Shown here: piece by piece, positions 1 to 13,326 of the stretch
Layout of the letters: the number at the start of each line of letters is the position of its first letter
Position numbering within the stretch: the stretch's first letter is position 1
NCBI RefSeq assembly: GCF_036588685.1
Contig: NC_086373.1
Location: 51,157,164 to 51,221,163, forward strand
Length of the DNA: 64,000 nucleotides
Direction of reading: 5' to 3'
From: Mytilus trossulus
Taxonomy: Eukaryota; Mollusca; Bivalvia; Mytilida; Mytilidae
The notes under the pieces: model-generated
Database searches by the model: none
Told to the model about the DNA's origin: nothing
What the model saw: the letters and a program-made list of their open reading frames with translations, nothing else
Program-made: the position numbers and the translations under genes

Positions 1-119
1 AAGTTACAAACATCCACATCATTAAGTCTGTGTGATGTCTTATTGTCAATTGCACCACTTTTCTATATTTTAATATAAAGGAATTTTTATACATCTTTTA
101 ACTGTTTCTAGATAGAATC

Positions 120-125
120 TTTATT
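120..125 (-). terminator. Candidate poly(A) signal for HSDL2
   Basis: AATAAA on the minus strand about 180 bp after the HSDL2 stop, the nearest exact hexamer I see. The rest of 1-307 is AT-rich 3' sequence. Confidence 0.35.
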
Positions 126-307
126 TCTGTTTTTATATACATGTACTGTTTGTTTGTGTGGGCATATAAGAAATTAAACTAGAACAAAACAAATCTTAGC
201 ACTATAAATACTTGTATTTAATTTTATCAAATACAATTCAATATATATCTGTAACAATGTAGAATGAAATCTGTTTGTTCCCTGATTAATTTTTCAATGC
301 CGATACA

Positions 308-3300
308 TCACAACTTTGAATTCATCTGACTCATCAATTTTTCTAATTTCATAGCTAAACCCATGTCCCCTTTGATCTTAAGCTTGCCACCCATGAATGC
401 CGCCACAGCCTTTAATTCTCCTTTGAACATTTTAGAAAAGTCAGCACTGTCCAAGGTCATTTCACAATCAGCTCCACCTGGTGCTGGCCCTTGTCCCACA
501 GCTCCACTTCCATTTTTCAAGTCCAAATACCATTCTCCCTGGTCTGCACCTGAAAAAGAATTTAAATGTTCAACATATTTTGTTCAAAAACTGTCAATGG
601 TAATAGTATTAGGAAACAGGTTCGGTTTCTGTGCATTGACATTTACTGCACACATATATCATGTATATTTACAAACATCTAAAAAATTATATGCTTCCTT
701 GCATTTTTTACTTTCTTAAGAGAAGCGAGTTCCAATGACCCTAGTGGCAGTGTTGCACTTATTTTATATTTCCAAGGCATAACTCTTGTTAAAAAAGTCA
801 AATGTCCATCATTTTACAACTTGTCTGAGGAATTGCTGAAAAATAATCCATAGTACAAGTTTTATAATATTGTGGCAAGAGTTGTACCTGTGAAAACAAA
901 GCTATTTTCCATAAATTTAATATTTCCAAGGGGCACAACTCTTAAAAAAAAAGATAGTCCACCTTTACTTTTGTCTGAGATATTGCTGATATTAAACTAT
1001 AGTATAACTTAAAATATGGCAAATATTGTACCAACAAGAGGGCTATCAAGGCCATTTTTGTGAAACTCATTTTAATTTTAAATGGTTTCATATTAGTTTC
1101 ATAAACTAACGAAAAGAATGCATAATCAACTCTACACTTCTTCTTCACCAAGAGTCATGAATTTCAAACTCAAAACAAATTTGCCTTTTAAAATAAACAA
1201 ATCTTTACCTGATAAGTTAAACTGAAAAACCCCTTTGGTACTATCGACTAAATCTTCATTCAACATGGTTTTGAGCGTCTCGAATGTGGCAGCTGGACCC
1301 CCTGAACTTGCTGAAGATGAACGACCAAATGCTGGTTTGGCACCATCTTCAACCATCTGTTGTCGCAAAAAATCTGGGTCTTCTTCTAGGAAGAAATCAG
1401 GTAGTAATCTGTTTCCTATTAAGAAAAAATAATTGATTAAAATAATTGCTCTGACAGAATTTTGCCATATAATACAAGAAAGCAAATAAAGTCTTGCAAA
1501 ACTTCATACATGCCAACTTTTGCACTCTTCATTGACTTGTATCAAAATTGATTCATATTTGGATAAACTGATTAAACTCAAAGTAATGTCAATGTCTAAT
1601 GAACAGTTCTTTAGCATTTACTGCAGATGCTTGCTGAAGTCGAGAGTTTCTCATCATCTGATTGTACAAAGCAGTTACTGGAAGACTTGGGCGTGTTCTA
1701 AGCTCTGAAGATCTTCTAATCAAGTTATGTCCTTGCAAGCTTTTGATGGTCATTCAAGTCTACCATGGTCAATTTTAAATTCTATTGAAGACTTTTCAAA
1801 AGGCATGTGTGATATTTCTATCATTAAATTTGTCAATCAGCCATGTTGTTCTTCTAAGGTGGCCTAAAAACCTTACACCTACACTGATCACAATTTTTAC
1901 AGTTCGGCATATAGTTTTTTTTAGTTTTGAAATTGCCTCTATGTGGTACTGTTACAACACTTTGATAGCTTTTCACAAGTATTTGGTATTGGTTTTGCTC
2001 ATGGCTGAAGGCCATAGGTAGCAATAAACAGTTAGGAAAAAATACTAAAATTTGCCCTTATGAATTTTACCATTCCCTTTTCATTGCTTTCTTGCAATAT
2101 CAAGCTTACTGTTTGTGTCATATATGGGCATATGTATGTAATCAGAATCCTCCATAGATTTTATTTCCAGTATATAAAATTGCAAAATATAATTTCTTTT
2201 TGGTGTATCCATGGCAACAATCTGCATTTATTTGTTATAAAATATTGCAAAAAGGGGGGGAAAGATGTCACATATTTCCCCAAAATTTGGCTAAAAGTCG
2301 AATTTCAATCGCTTGAAGTAATACCTTTTCTGAAACTGTGTACATATATCATTCAGCAAATCCAATGAAAATCATATGTCTTTCGTCTCATTTTTTTGTA
2401 AAATTGCGTCAAAAACTTCGTGTAGAAAAAGAGTGTTTGTAAACAGTACATTAATTTCTGGACCGATGGCCGGTCCAGCTATGAAAATACGGACTGAAAA
2501 ACAGAAAACAGCCCATAAAACATGTCAAACATAATCTTGATGCTCTTATAAACCACCTTTGAAGGCTAAATTAGCACTCATCTGTCTAAAAATGAATTTT
2601 ATTACACAATAACTTTCCTATTTGAAAAATCCACAGGGGCCATAATGCGAAACTAAACTCCTAACTGTGTATTGCTACCTTAATAGTAAATATTTTTTTC
2701 AAATTCTCCCTTTTAACTTATTTTCTGAGTTCTGCTAGCTAAAACAAGTAAAATGGCCTTTTATTTTTGAAAATTGATTGAGTAATGAATATTTTATGAA
2801 GGTTAGCAGTTGACACTGAAACGCGACAAAAACTGATTTTAAGAAAGGTGCCAAGTCAAAGTGTAAAATCTTGTCTCTACCTCAATTTTTAGCCAAATCT
2901 TAAAAACTGTACCTCTTTTGTCAGTTTTTTAATGTTGAATATCATAATAAGATCTCTGATGATGCAACATTGTACAAAATTTAGCAATTTTAAGCATAAA
3001 AATGTTAATCTGTATGCTTATTGCATACCACAGACTTGATTAAAAAACTTGGTGATAGGGTATCAATTTCTTACATCTGATTTAACTATACATTTAATAT
3101 ATGCCAAAATGTAACATGAAATCTTGATAAAAATAATAATGTGACATATTCGCAAGAAAAAACCAACGCGTTCAATACTTAGGCTACTACATGCAGCCCA
3201 GTCCATCAGAAGCAAGCGTTAAGCCGAAAGAGTACAAATATAAGCCTAGTGTCAAAATGTCTAATTTTGGTTGCTAAGGACTGTAAACAATAAAATTGAC

Positions 3301-6300
3301 ACATACTGTCATTGTTAAACACTTAATTTACTCAGAAGTTGATTTTGAATCTAAATATCAATAGATTTGTGGCATGAAAAGTCTTAAATTATACCCTTCT
3401 GAGCTTGGTAAGCATGCCATAAGGTAGCAATAAACAGTTAGGAAAAAATACTAAAATTTGCCCTTATGAATTTTACCATTCCCTTTTCATTGCTTTCTTG
3501 CAATATCAAGCTTACTGTTTGTGTCATATATGGGCATATGTATGTAATCAGAATCCTCCATAGATTTTATTTCCAGTATATAAAATTGCAAAATATAATT
3601 TCTTTTTGGTATATCCATGGCAACAATCTGCATTTATTTGTTATAAAATATTGCAAAAAGGGGGGGAAAGATGTCACATATTTCCCCAAAATTTGGCTAA
3701 AAGTCGAATTTCAATCGCTTGAAGTAATACCTTTTCTGAAACTGTGTACATATATCATTCAGCAAATCCAATGAAAATCATATGTCTTTCGTCTCATTTT
3801 TTTGTAAAATTGCGTCAAAAACTTCGTGTAGAAAAAGAGTGTTTGTAAACAGTACATTAATTTCTGGACCGATGGCCGGTCCAGCTATGAAAATACGGAC
3901 TGAAAAACAGAAAACAGCCCATAAAACATGTCAAACATAATCTTGATGCTCTTATAAACCACCTTTGAAGGCTAAATTAGCACTCATCTGTCTAAAAATG
4001 AATTTTATTACACAATAACTTTCCTATTTGAAAAATCCACAGGGGCCATAATGCGAAACTAAACTCCTAACTGTGTATTGCTACCTTACAGTGACCTATA
4101 GTTGTTGACTTCTATGTCTCTGAAGGATACATATTCTTATTTTATATAGACAAATGAATACACTCAATAGTTCAAAAAAATGTTTAAATCTCTACTTGTT
4201 TTCAATGAACACGAAAAGTAATCCTCGAAAACTAATCCATAACTAAAGAAGATTAATTACTATCTGTAATTGCATTATTGTGGATTCATTAATAATCATT
4301 GGATACCAATTAGGCAATTTCTGTGAACCACAAATTTAAATGTTCAACAAATTATCAATATATGGAAGGCATGAATGAAGACTTTTCCAAAACCATTCAA
4401 TTAAATATTCACGACCATGCAAGTTTTCCTCAAACCACAAAAAATTGATACCAATAAAACTAAATGAATCCACAGTATAATAAATACCTGGTACACAGGC
4501 ATACTGATCCATATCAGTAACACCAGAAGCCTTCAATACTTCATCATCAATAGCAAAGTTCCCTGTGTATGATTTACTATCTTTAATAAACATAACATAA
4601 GCAGCATCAGACATGATCTCGGGTTTACGACATTGCTTGGCAACCTCACCACTTCCTCCTAACATTTCCATGGCTGCTGTTAAAATTGCTGCAATTAACA
4701 AAGATATATTTTAATATCTCAAACCTGATTAATTGAAAATAGAAGATGCTTTTAATTCATAATATAATAAAATATAACTATAACACAGTGTACTAATGTC
4801 TCCTGCTTTTCTTGTATTTTATGTCCAAAGGGAACAACTCCAATTTTTTTTTTTATAAATATTTTACCAGAAATACATTGTTAAAAATTGATAGGCTTGG
4901 AAAAGAACCATCTTGTTTGAACAAATATTCTATAAACTTTATTCAGAAAGAAACAAATACCGTCATATCTGTTCCAGTGGAAATGTTTTTATATATACTT
5001 TTGAACTTGGCACTTATATTATAATGAAACTTCTTTTTCCTGACAAGGCTGAAGTTAATTCAAATTAAATAGGTGTAAATAGCTGTGGTTTATTTTGTAC
5101 TTTGAAATATTAAAAAGATAAAACCTCCTAGGTTTTTTTTTAATAACTTTAAAATCTGTGTCACTTTACAGCCTCAACTATATGTAATTTCATACTGTTC
5201 AAACATTTTAAGTACAATATGTGTTAAACAACAGTCTACGACTGAAATGATTTGAATAACTGTTTAAAGATGTTTTCCTTCTTGTTTTTCAGGAAAAAAT
5301 TAATTGCATAGCTTTGCAGGAAAACTAATCAATGAAATATATGGTAATCAGTAGTTCTTTAAAAAAAATATTTAACTTCAAACTTGCAAGTTGCTACTCA
5401 ATATTTTCTATAAAAATGTTTTAATAATTTTTATTTTCTATTTACCTGTTCTTGGCCATAGAGCATTGACTGCTATTCCATCTCCTTTTAATTCTTCTGA
5501 CATTCCTAACACACACATTGACATTCCATATTTGGCCATTGTATAAGCTGTAAAAGGAAAAGGTTATACATGTATCAGCTTAAAAAATCAGAGGTTGACT
5601 TTTCATCAATGAATCACCCTAGACAAACTCTCATAATGTGTGGGTGCCAACAGAACCACAACATTCAGCATGAAAACTGACAACCCCTATTAAATAACAT
5701 AAGGTAACACCTGCCATGCAATGTGCAGGTCCTATCTCACAACCTCAGTGTTGACAGGCTATTAATACAGTAAAACAATTACTGAGACCACATGGTGATT
5801 GAGGCCCTTTCTATATTGTCAATTATGAAAAGAGAGAATAAGTGTAAATGTCATGTGACTCAACCATTGAATCTTACCTACATGATCCTTAAACCACTTG
5901 GGATTCATATTCAGTGGAGGGCTAATGTTCAGAATATGTGGATTACTGCTCTTCTTTAAGTATGGTACACATACATGCGAACTGTAAAAATAAAGGTTAT
6001 TTGTTTTAATATCATGAAATGTAGAATGATACAAATATTGGTAACATATTAATAGATCATTTAATTTAAAGAATTCTGTTAATCATGGGTGTCTCACAAC
6101 TCAACTTCTCACAAGCTCATGCATTGCATTTTAATATACATCCTAGCAACATCTTTTTGTTGTATGATGTAATGAAAAGGAAATTTTTTGTTGATGAAAG
6201 TTCTGCCTGTTTGAAGCCAAAGTCTTAAAGATGGTCAGCCAGAATAATGTTTTGGGGTAGGGTAGCATGTATTCACACTGTCACCCTTTGAACTAACATG

Positions 6301-9300
6301 TTAAAAATCTGTCTGAGACTGTTTATATCAGTATAAAAATAAGGAGATGTGGTATGATTGCCAATGTGTCAACTATCCACCTATGGTGGATGTACACAGA
6401 ATTCATTTTCATGTCACTTAAACATGTTCTAGTCCTGAGTATTAATTATTAAAAATATTTTCCACAAGTTAAAGCTATATATTGTCATCCATACATAAAA
6501 AAATATGAATGCATACCTGCCAACTGTCACTATTTGCGAGGGATTTCCCCCATAAAGGCTCCTAAATTGAAATTTTGAAAGAGCAATTTTGTCCATAATT
6601 TTAAACAAAACGATTAATTAGAGAAAAACTTTAGGCTTGTGAAAGTATGAAGAATCCAAAAAACAACATTAAAATGTTTATGAAGGCCCTCTTAAAGGTT
6701 TTTAGGACTATGACATACATCTCGCACTCAAAACCCCCATGGGCATTTTGAAAAGTTGGCGGGTACAAATGTATGTGAATGTATTAATAAAGTAAAGATC
6801 CAGTTACAATGTACATGCAATGTGTGCTTTACTATGTGAATATATTTCAGCCTTTTCATATTTCACACATAGACCACACATTGTAGCATCCACTGTATAC
6901 TGTAAATACTGTGTATCAGCAACTGTGTATAATTCATTATTATTTATGGAAAGTAAAGTTTTTGAGGATTTTACTTGAATAGCTGAAGTTTTCTGAATCC
7001 AATTTTGAAACATCAACAAATTATATTTCTACTAGTATTCTGCAGGCTTGACTACAAAATTTGTAAAAAAATCTACAAATGTATGGTATAAAATATTCAC
7101 AAAAATATTTGATTTTTCAACCTCCAACCAAAAATGATTCACACAAAAATAATAAATACACAATGAAGTTTATGAAGTTGAGAATGGAAATGTGGAATGT
7201 ATCAAAGAGACAACATCCTGACCAAAGAGCATAAAACAGCCAAAGGCCACCAATGGGTCTTCAATACATTGAGAAAATGCCAAACCCAGAGGCTGGCAGT
7301 ATTTACCATAGATATGTTCCTCTGCCATTTACTTGATTCATTAAGTCATATTTCTTCATAGAAGTTTCTACTGTTCCTGTCAGACTGATAGCACTGGCAT
7401 TGTTTACAAGTATGTCTATACCACCAAACTTCTGTACAGCATCTTCTACAGCCTTTCGTACCTCCTCTTCACTTCTAACATCAACGATACATGGCAGGCA
7501 TTTACCACCAAGGTCTTCAACTGAAAAAGGAAGATAAATGTTTTACAGATAAACTGTTTGAACATGGTCTACTGAAACATTTAAGCATTAAAATTTTCAA
7601 TTGTTTATTTTGTATTCTGGCCTGCATTGACATAAAAGTACTTTATACAATGTTAAAGGACACTGTACAAAGTTGTTATACTTCAGTCTGGAGATATGCA
7701 TAGTGAGCGTTTGCTTAAGAGAAGGGTTCATTTTGATGTTCCATTATGTGGGATATGATTTAGGTAAGGATGAGGTATGAGTAAGAGTTAATTTTATTTA
7801 ACCCTGTAGGGATTTGGTCACATAAAGTTGATGAACGCAGATTTTCTGTTTCAAAGAATTCTTTGATATTCTTTATCTCATCTTTGATAATTTTTTCAAA
7901 TTAAATGAAAAAATGGAAGGTGTTGATTTGGTAGAAAGCAATACTTTATTAATTTGCATGGTTTGTGGAATGAATGGTTAAGAAATATGCCCTTGACCAT
8001 TTTTGCTGACCCGGAACTTTCCAAGTATTTTTTCCCAATGAAAATTTTCAGGAATGGCCTTGAATACCTATTATTACCTACATTGATCATGTTTCATTTA
8101 TTTCAAACTTGTTTTAAACTATATATGCAATAAACATGATAAACAATTATACCTTCCTTAGCAGCAGTGTAAATGGTTCCTGGAAGTTTAGGGTGTGCTT
8201 GAGCTGTTTTGGCAGCTATTACAATATTGGCTCCATCTCTGGCTGCTTTTAAAGCTATAGCTTTACCAATACCACGACTAGCACCAGTTATAAAGATTGT
8301 CTTCCCAGCAAGTTTCCTATAACAATGAGCATAAGAGATTAAATGCAAATACTTTGTTTTAACAGTCAAATAACATGAGCATTTTTATTTTCTGACATTC
8401 TCTCATATATATGCTAAATGATGTTTAATTAGGTCAGCAGTGCTCCAGATGATTACTGTATTTTAGCACAATCCTGTTCACTTTACACAAATATGACCTA
8501 CTGAATTAGACTTTTTACCAGGTTTTTAATATAATGAATAACATGATGGGTGCTACATGTTGAGCAGAATCTGCTTTACCTTTTCAGGAGGGTAGTAATG
8601 GGGGTACCTTCATGACGTATAATGGTAAAAATTCTTGCCAACTGACTTTCAGTGCATGACTATAATATATACACTTCCTTTTAGACGATAAAAAAAATCA
8701 GCTGAATTTGACAAATCACACTATTTTTTTCCCCATAAATAACGTTAACAATAATCATTTGAGATATCTGATGAATCACAATAACAATATTTTGACAATT
8801 CACCGTAACATTTGAACCAATTTGATGCTAACGGTAGCCGCAAATGACTATTTGACGCCAGACGGTAAAAGGGCATTACCACCCTCTTTCAGCATTTCAG
8901 AGCACCTAAAATCGCCCCCATTTTTTTTCATATTTTGGTGGTGTTTGTGTTGCTTTAACTTTAGCTTTTTTATGTAGTGTATTGTTTCAATGTTTATTAT
9001 TATTTGTCTGTTTGTCGTTTTCTTTTTTAGCCATGGCATTGTCAGTTTATTTTTCGATTTAAGAGTTAGTTTAAACATATTTATTTAGAGTGGATTGGGA
9101 AACAAGTTTTGCAACTTATATTAATCCTTTTCCACTTTGCGGTTGCGAGTGCTGCCTTGTAGCGGCATTAGCCTACTCTTTTTCGAAATCTACAAGGGTG
9201 TCTTTAATGTGCAAGAGATATGACTCTCTCTTCACACAGGTCAGCCATTTATCGTCCCCTTCTGACGGACTATCATCGTTTCTTCAAGACCATACTCGCA

Positions 9301-11937
9301 AATGGTGTCAAGGGAGAGCCGAAAATTGAGTTCCTGATTTAAGAGTTTGAATGATCCTTGGACTCTGGTTACTTTCACCCCTGTTTTTGAATTGACTCAT
9401 CTCTTCTACATTTTCCAGAGTGAGTAACTTAGACTCTTGGCTGTTTATCTGCTGATTGTCTCTTTGGTCATGATAGTTTCTTCTTCAAGTGTATCTCAAA
9501 TAATTACAACGTCATATATAAAATATAAAAGCCTTTCAAGACGTCATAAATATCTGGACTTCTTCAAATGCTATCATTTTTGACAAGAATTTCTCTACAA
9601 ATCAAATCTTCACCTGTCCATGGACATGATGATGGGTTGATTTTGAAGTTATACAACTACGACCTCTTACTTTTACTTGGCAAAATGCTTCAATTAAATA
9701 TGTTAATGCATCTTTGCAAATATGTTATTATGTTTTCATTTATATTGGTCAATCTCTGCACTTTTCCTACCCGGTATTTGCTGCCATTGCTCTTATTTAC
9801 CCACTGTCAAAATTTGTGTAGACTTTGGACTTGTCAGAAGCCGGTAAGATTTTGCGATTATTTCAAAATTCAGATTTACAGAGAAAAAGAATTTAAAGAA
9901 TCCACGATATTATTTGTTATGAAATGTGTTTTATCTAATTCAAAATTTGTATTAACTATTTTTGAGATGAATAAAAGGTACAATGGAAAAAGATGTTTGA
10001 ATTAAGGTTAAATAAAAAAATAATTACCCACATTAAGTTCGTTTTTATTAAAAATATTTCTGGTTTTCTATTTACCTTTGACAACAAAAGTTGAAAGTCC
10101 ACATCTATGTCTACAAAAACAGAATTTATTATGTGAAGGTATAATTGTTTTGATATGAGCATATCTTTTTATTTTATTTTTTATTCGAAAGAAACGGTTT
10201 CCCCTCAAATTAGAAAATGACACCCAAGTTTTAGATAGCAAATATGTCAAAAATTAAATTGATCAGATTATTTTCATATGGCCAAAAGATTTTCACTTTG
10301 CTTACCACTAAGTAGAGGGTTAAAAGACCTCTTGAAATATTATTATTGTACTGTGACTCCAGCTTATCATTTTTCGTCCATAGAAAACAAAAAAAACCCA
10401 AAGAGATGACAAATAAATTATACACTCTAGCTTAGTCCAAATAATTATGCTTTCGAGACGCGACGGCCATACTTCCATGACGGCCCTAGGATGTGTTGGC
10501 CATACCGTCATATCGTCCATGGGACATATCGGCCACACATTGTAAGACGTATCGTCCACACTTTTATTTTTTTTTATTGAGTTTATTACATAAAATATAA
10601 TACGAAAAATAAGTATTTGTTCATAATAATAACATAAATATGATTGTGTAGTAGTTTTTTTCTGCACATACGATCTTATTTATTCTTGTAAGAGTTATCT
10701 TTGCTCGATCATCATCGCTCGTGTTTACAACTTGTTACGGCCGTATTATGTAAGTATATTGATTATTTCTTCATTATCAGTTGTAAACATTTTCTAATGC
10801 CCGCGTCACACTGTCCCGCTTTTTACGCCGATGGCAACATGATTATAGAAATTTTCAAAATCGGGACTGATCGTATCCAGATCGGGATATTCCTAGTGCC
10901 ATCTTTAACCATCGTAGGCAAGAATTTCACAACCAAATGTATGTTTTCACTCCGCTTGAACCCAGCTTGGGAGTTGTGTTTTTATAGTGATCTTGAATTG
11001 TATTTCCTTTACAATTTCTTGACAAAAGCATAATTAATACTTGTGTTCATCAAAGAAGTAATAATAAGCAATCAACAATCTTCTTAACTTTCCAGCTTAA
11101 TCATAACTTGATTACAGCTGATTACCTTGTATTATATTTCAAAACTGAACTCATTGTTTTAATTATGACAGAAATTACAGTCTCCCATTCGGATATACAT
11201 TTAGTCATTAATATTTATTCATTTTGTTCTATTTGCTATACACAAGATATCAAACAATCATCTAGAAAACAATAAGATATTTTAATATTTTATTAGATTA
11301 AACACATTCATTTACGATAAATATATAATGAGTAAACAAATGATATAACAAAAATTAAGATGAAAAATAATGTAAAAACAGTATTGTTTATTTAAAGTTA
11401 TAATAACCATCTATAAGTATCAAAATAATTCATCTATAACATCTAAAAAAAACCAAAAAAACACCATGGACGATACGTCTTTACAAAGTATGGCCGTTTT
11501 TGTACTCTGGCCGTTTCATCTTTTCAGGGTATGGCCGTTTCATCCTATGGCCGTCATGTTAGTATGGCCGTTACGTCTTGCATTGATAATTATGACGTCT
11601 TGCCAGGCTATTATATTTTTTTTCTGAGGCGTCAAAGAAAAAAAAATATAATAGCCTTTCAAGACGTCATAATTATTTGGACTAACTCTAGCTGTGACAT
11701 CTTTAGTCAAAATTATTATGACGTCTTGAAAGGCTATTTAATATTGTTTTGATACCTTCATGTGACGGTGTGACGTGTCAAAGCTAAAAAAATAAAAAAA
11801 TAAAATTGCAAGACGTCATAATTATTTAGACTAGCACATCCTCAAAGTATATATTTCAAAAGAACAACTAATTAAACAGGATGCTGAAACAATTAAATCC
11901 ATCAGGAAGTAACATACCCCAAGTCTGGTAATTTCAT
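308..11937 (-). CDS. HSDL2: Hydroxysteroid dehydrogenase-like protein 2 (SDR + SCP2 domain), 8 exons, 417 aa
   Basis: Exons on the minus strand, read from splice sites and phase: 11918-11937, 8153-8316, 7307-7520, 5878-5981, 5446-5547, 4488-4688, 1209-1415, 308-549; they sum to 1254 nt with no stop. The N-terminal half is a short-chain dehydrogenase: cofactor motif TGASRGIG (residues 17-24), NNAS (101-104), and a catalytic set S153, Y169, K173 in YTMAK. The C-terminal third (about 312-417) is an SCP2 sterol-carrier domain, and the protein ends in SKL, a canonical PTS1, so it should act inside peroxisomes. The length matches vertebrate HSDL2 (about 418 aa). The substrate is not settled for the family; a role in fatty-acid or sterol metabolism is inferred. 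The first exon is only 20 nt (MKLPDLG) and was chosen because it has a good donor and joins in phase to KLAGKT. It is divergent from the SCPx thiolase. Introns hold several MITEs. Confidence 0.95.
2016..2681. mobile_element. MITE-like element copy 1 in HSDL2 intron 6
   Basis: Terminal inverted repeats AGGTAGCAATAAACAGTTAGGA and its imperfect inverse ending TATTGCTACCT. No protein signature. Differs from the copy at 3422-4087 by about one substitution in 665 bp. Confidence 0.85.
3422..4087. mobile_element. MITE-like element copy 2 in HSDL2 intron 6
   Basis: Same orientation as copy 1, 740 bp away, almost identical; the visible change is tggtgtatcc to tggtatatcc. Flanks differ between the copies, so these are two insertions rather than one tandem duplication. 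Confidence 0.85.
6325..6395 (+). repeat. Fragment of interspersed repeat (gatgtggtatgattgcca family)
   Basis: Matches the start of the copies at 42553 and 59485 ('agatgtggtatgattgccaa', then a form of caactatccac) but ends within about 50 bp. Confidence 0.6.
6514..6765. mobile_element. Short TIR element (MITE) in HSDL2 intron 3
   Basis: Left end TACCTGCCAACT, right end AGTTGGCGGGTA, 252 bp, AT-rich interior with no ORF of note. Confidence 0.65.
7178..7306 (+). repeat. Interspersed repeat fragment abutting HSDL2 exon 3
   Basis: Contains gagaatggaaatgtggaatg, a form of caaagagacaac, and gggtcttcaata. It parallels the copy at 38100-38460. It ends directly at the exon 3 donor. Confidence 0.6.
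8370..10426. other. HSDL2 intron 1, no gene seen; possible SINE-like block
   Basis: Mostly AT-rich sequence with a short-frame ORF background. A GC-richer patch at about 9105-9325 (minus strand reads 'gacctgtgtgaagagagag' and gcacattaaagacaccc) resembles sequence common in mollusc SINE-like repeats, but I cannot name the family. A copy end of the gacgtcttgaaaggcta repeat lies at 9505-9560. Confidence 0.4.
10427..11690. mobile_element. Foldback element with ggccgt-rich arms in HSDL2 intron 1
   Basis: The left arm (10427-10565) and right arm (11462-11690) are inverted relative to each other: 'tagtccaaataattat' and several 'tatggccgtc' and 'gacgatacgtct' blocks pair between arms. The interior (10566-11461) is AT-rich without a transposase. 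The right arm is enlarged by a short palindromic insert (11594-11668). Confidence 0.7.
11594..11668. mobile_element. 75-bp palindromic mini-element (GACGTCTTG...CAAGACGTC)
   Basis: Ends GACGTCTTG and CAAGACGTC with an internal AGGCTATTATATTTTTT hairpin. ATAATTAT stands on both sides (11586-11593 and 11669-11676), and the left arm of the host foldback has that sequence once, as in an empty site. A relative lies at 11719-11816. Confidence 0.55.
11719..11816. mobile_element. Second GACGTCTTG mini-element
   Basis: GACGTCTTGAAAGGCTATT at the left and 'gcaagacgtc' at the right, about 98 bp. Here the similarity between sides continues outward (tagtc.aaataattat), so the true terminus could lie further out. 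Confidence 0.45.
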
Positions 11938-13326
11938 TTGTCTGGTAAGATTTTTCATTTAGTTAGCATTATATTAAATGAGCAGACTCACAGGAAAATA
12001 GAAATAACTGGCATGAATTGTATCACCTTCAAACTACCATCAACATTAGCAATACATGTACTAGAACAAGCTCTGTTAGGGTAAACATCGTATGCCTCAC
12101 ATGCAACAACTTGTTTTTGCCATATTCATGGGAACGCTAATTACCTGACAGATTTCTGGACTGGTTGAAGAATTTTGCTGTTTAATTTTTAAAAAATATT
12201 TAAAAAATACACTCATGATTTACTTGTTGATATTGCATAAATTATTTACTCATTCTAAATTGATTGAGTCAGCTTAATATCTCCCCCTGAATTAAATGAT
12301 TTGCATGAATATCCAGTTATTATTGGCCTGATTTGATAGATATTTAATATTTTATCAGCCTATTATCTCCCCCTGAATTAATCAATTTGCAGGAAAATCT
12401 ATTTATTGTCTCTTGATTTGTTTGATATTCAGGATACACAGCTCACTATCTCCCCCTGAATTGGTTGTTTTGCATGAATATCCTGTTATTATTGGCCTGA
12501 TTTGAAAGATATTCAATAGATTCAGCATATTATCTCCCCTGAATTATTTGGTTTGTATGAATATCTATTTATTGTCTCTCCTGATTTGGTTGATTTATCA
12601 GGACACACAGCTCACCATCTCCCCCAGAAGTGGTTGATATGTAGGAATATCTAGTTATTGTCTCCCCCTGAATTGGTTGATTTTAAGTGAACTCAGCTGA
12701 TTAACCATCTCTCCCTAATTTGGTTTATTTTCATACCAGATATTATCTCCCCCTGATTTGGTTGACTTGCTCTAAGACCCTGCTATTAGACTATAATTTT
12801 CATAAAACCATCTTTTGAAGCCAGATTATATAATTTTTGAACAGGTCACCATTTCTATAAATGAAGTATGACATCCTGGTACTCAGTCAAGTAAGAGCAA
12901 CCAAAAGAGGAAAAATCAAACATATAATCGTCTTAATTTAAGGGGAAGGTTTACTGTTGTCATATCAAGAAAGGTAAAAAAAGGGGGTAAATAGAAAATA
13001 GTCTAAATGGTAAAATTTGCAGTTATATCCAGGTATTATTTCCCCTTGAATTGATTAATTTGCACTAATGCAATCAAGTATAAATATTGAGTTATTATCC
13101 CAACTTGAATTATTTGATATATCCCTTTTATTATCTCCCTCTAAATTGGTTGATTTATTGAGTTTCTACAACATGTACACCCCTTGATTAACATATTTAC
13201 CCCCTCAAATCGTTAATATTTTTATTGATAACATGGATAAGTGAATTTTTCTTTCAGGTATATTGTAATTAAAATTTCAAGCACTGGTTATTAAAGGATT
13301 GAACTTAATCACACAAGGTTCTTAAA
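11938..13326. promoter_or_regulatory. Divergent intergenic region between HSDL2 and SCPx thiolase
   Basis: The two start codons face away from each other with about 1.39 kb between them. Both genes make peroxisomal lipid enzymes, so a shared control region is plausible. No TATA box or named factor site could be assigned with confidence. Much of the interval is the degenerate tandem repeat listed at 12262-13220, which leaves only about 100 bp of repeat-free sequence just before the thiolase ATG and about 320 bp before the HSDL2 ATG. Confidence 0.4.
12262..13220. repeat. Degenerate tandem repeat between HSDL2 and the thiolase
   Basis: About a dozen imperfect units carrying 'tatctccccctgaatt' followed by 'ggttgatttgcatgaatatc'-like sequence, with spacing from about 60 to 100 bp. 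It has been degraded by point changes and small indels. It occupies most of the divergent intergenic region. Confidence 0.8.

Noticed and set aside
2060-2368. 102-aa ORF repeated at 3466-3774
   Set aside because: The only conservation is between two near-identical MITE copies; no domain, no codon-like pattern.
9090-9329. 79-aa ORF
   Set aside because: Lies in a repeat-like GC-richer patch; no protein similarity recognised, and the more repeat-like reading is on the other strand.
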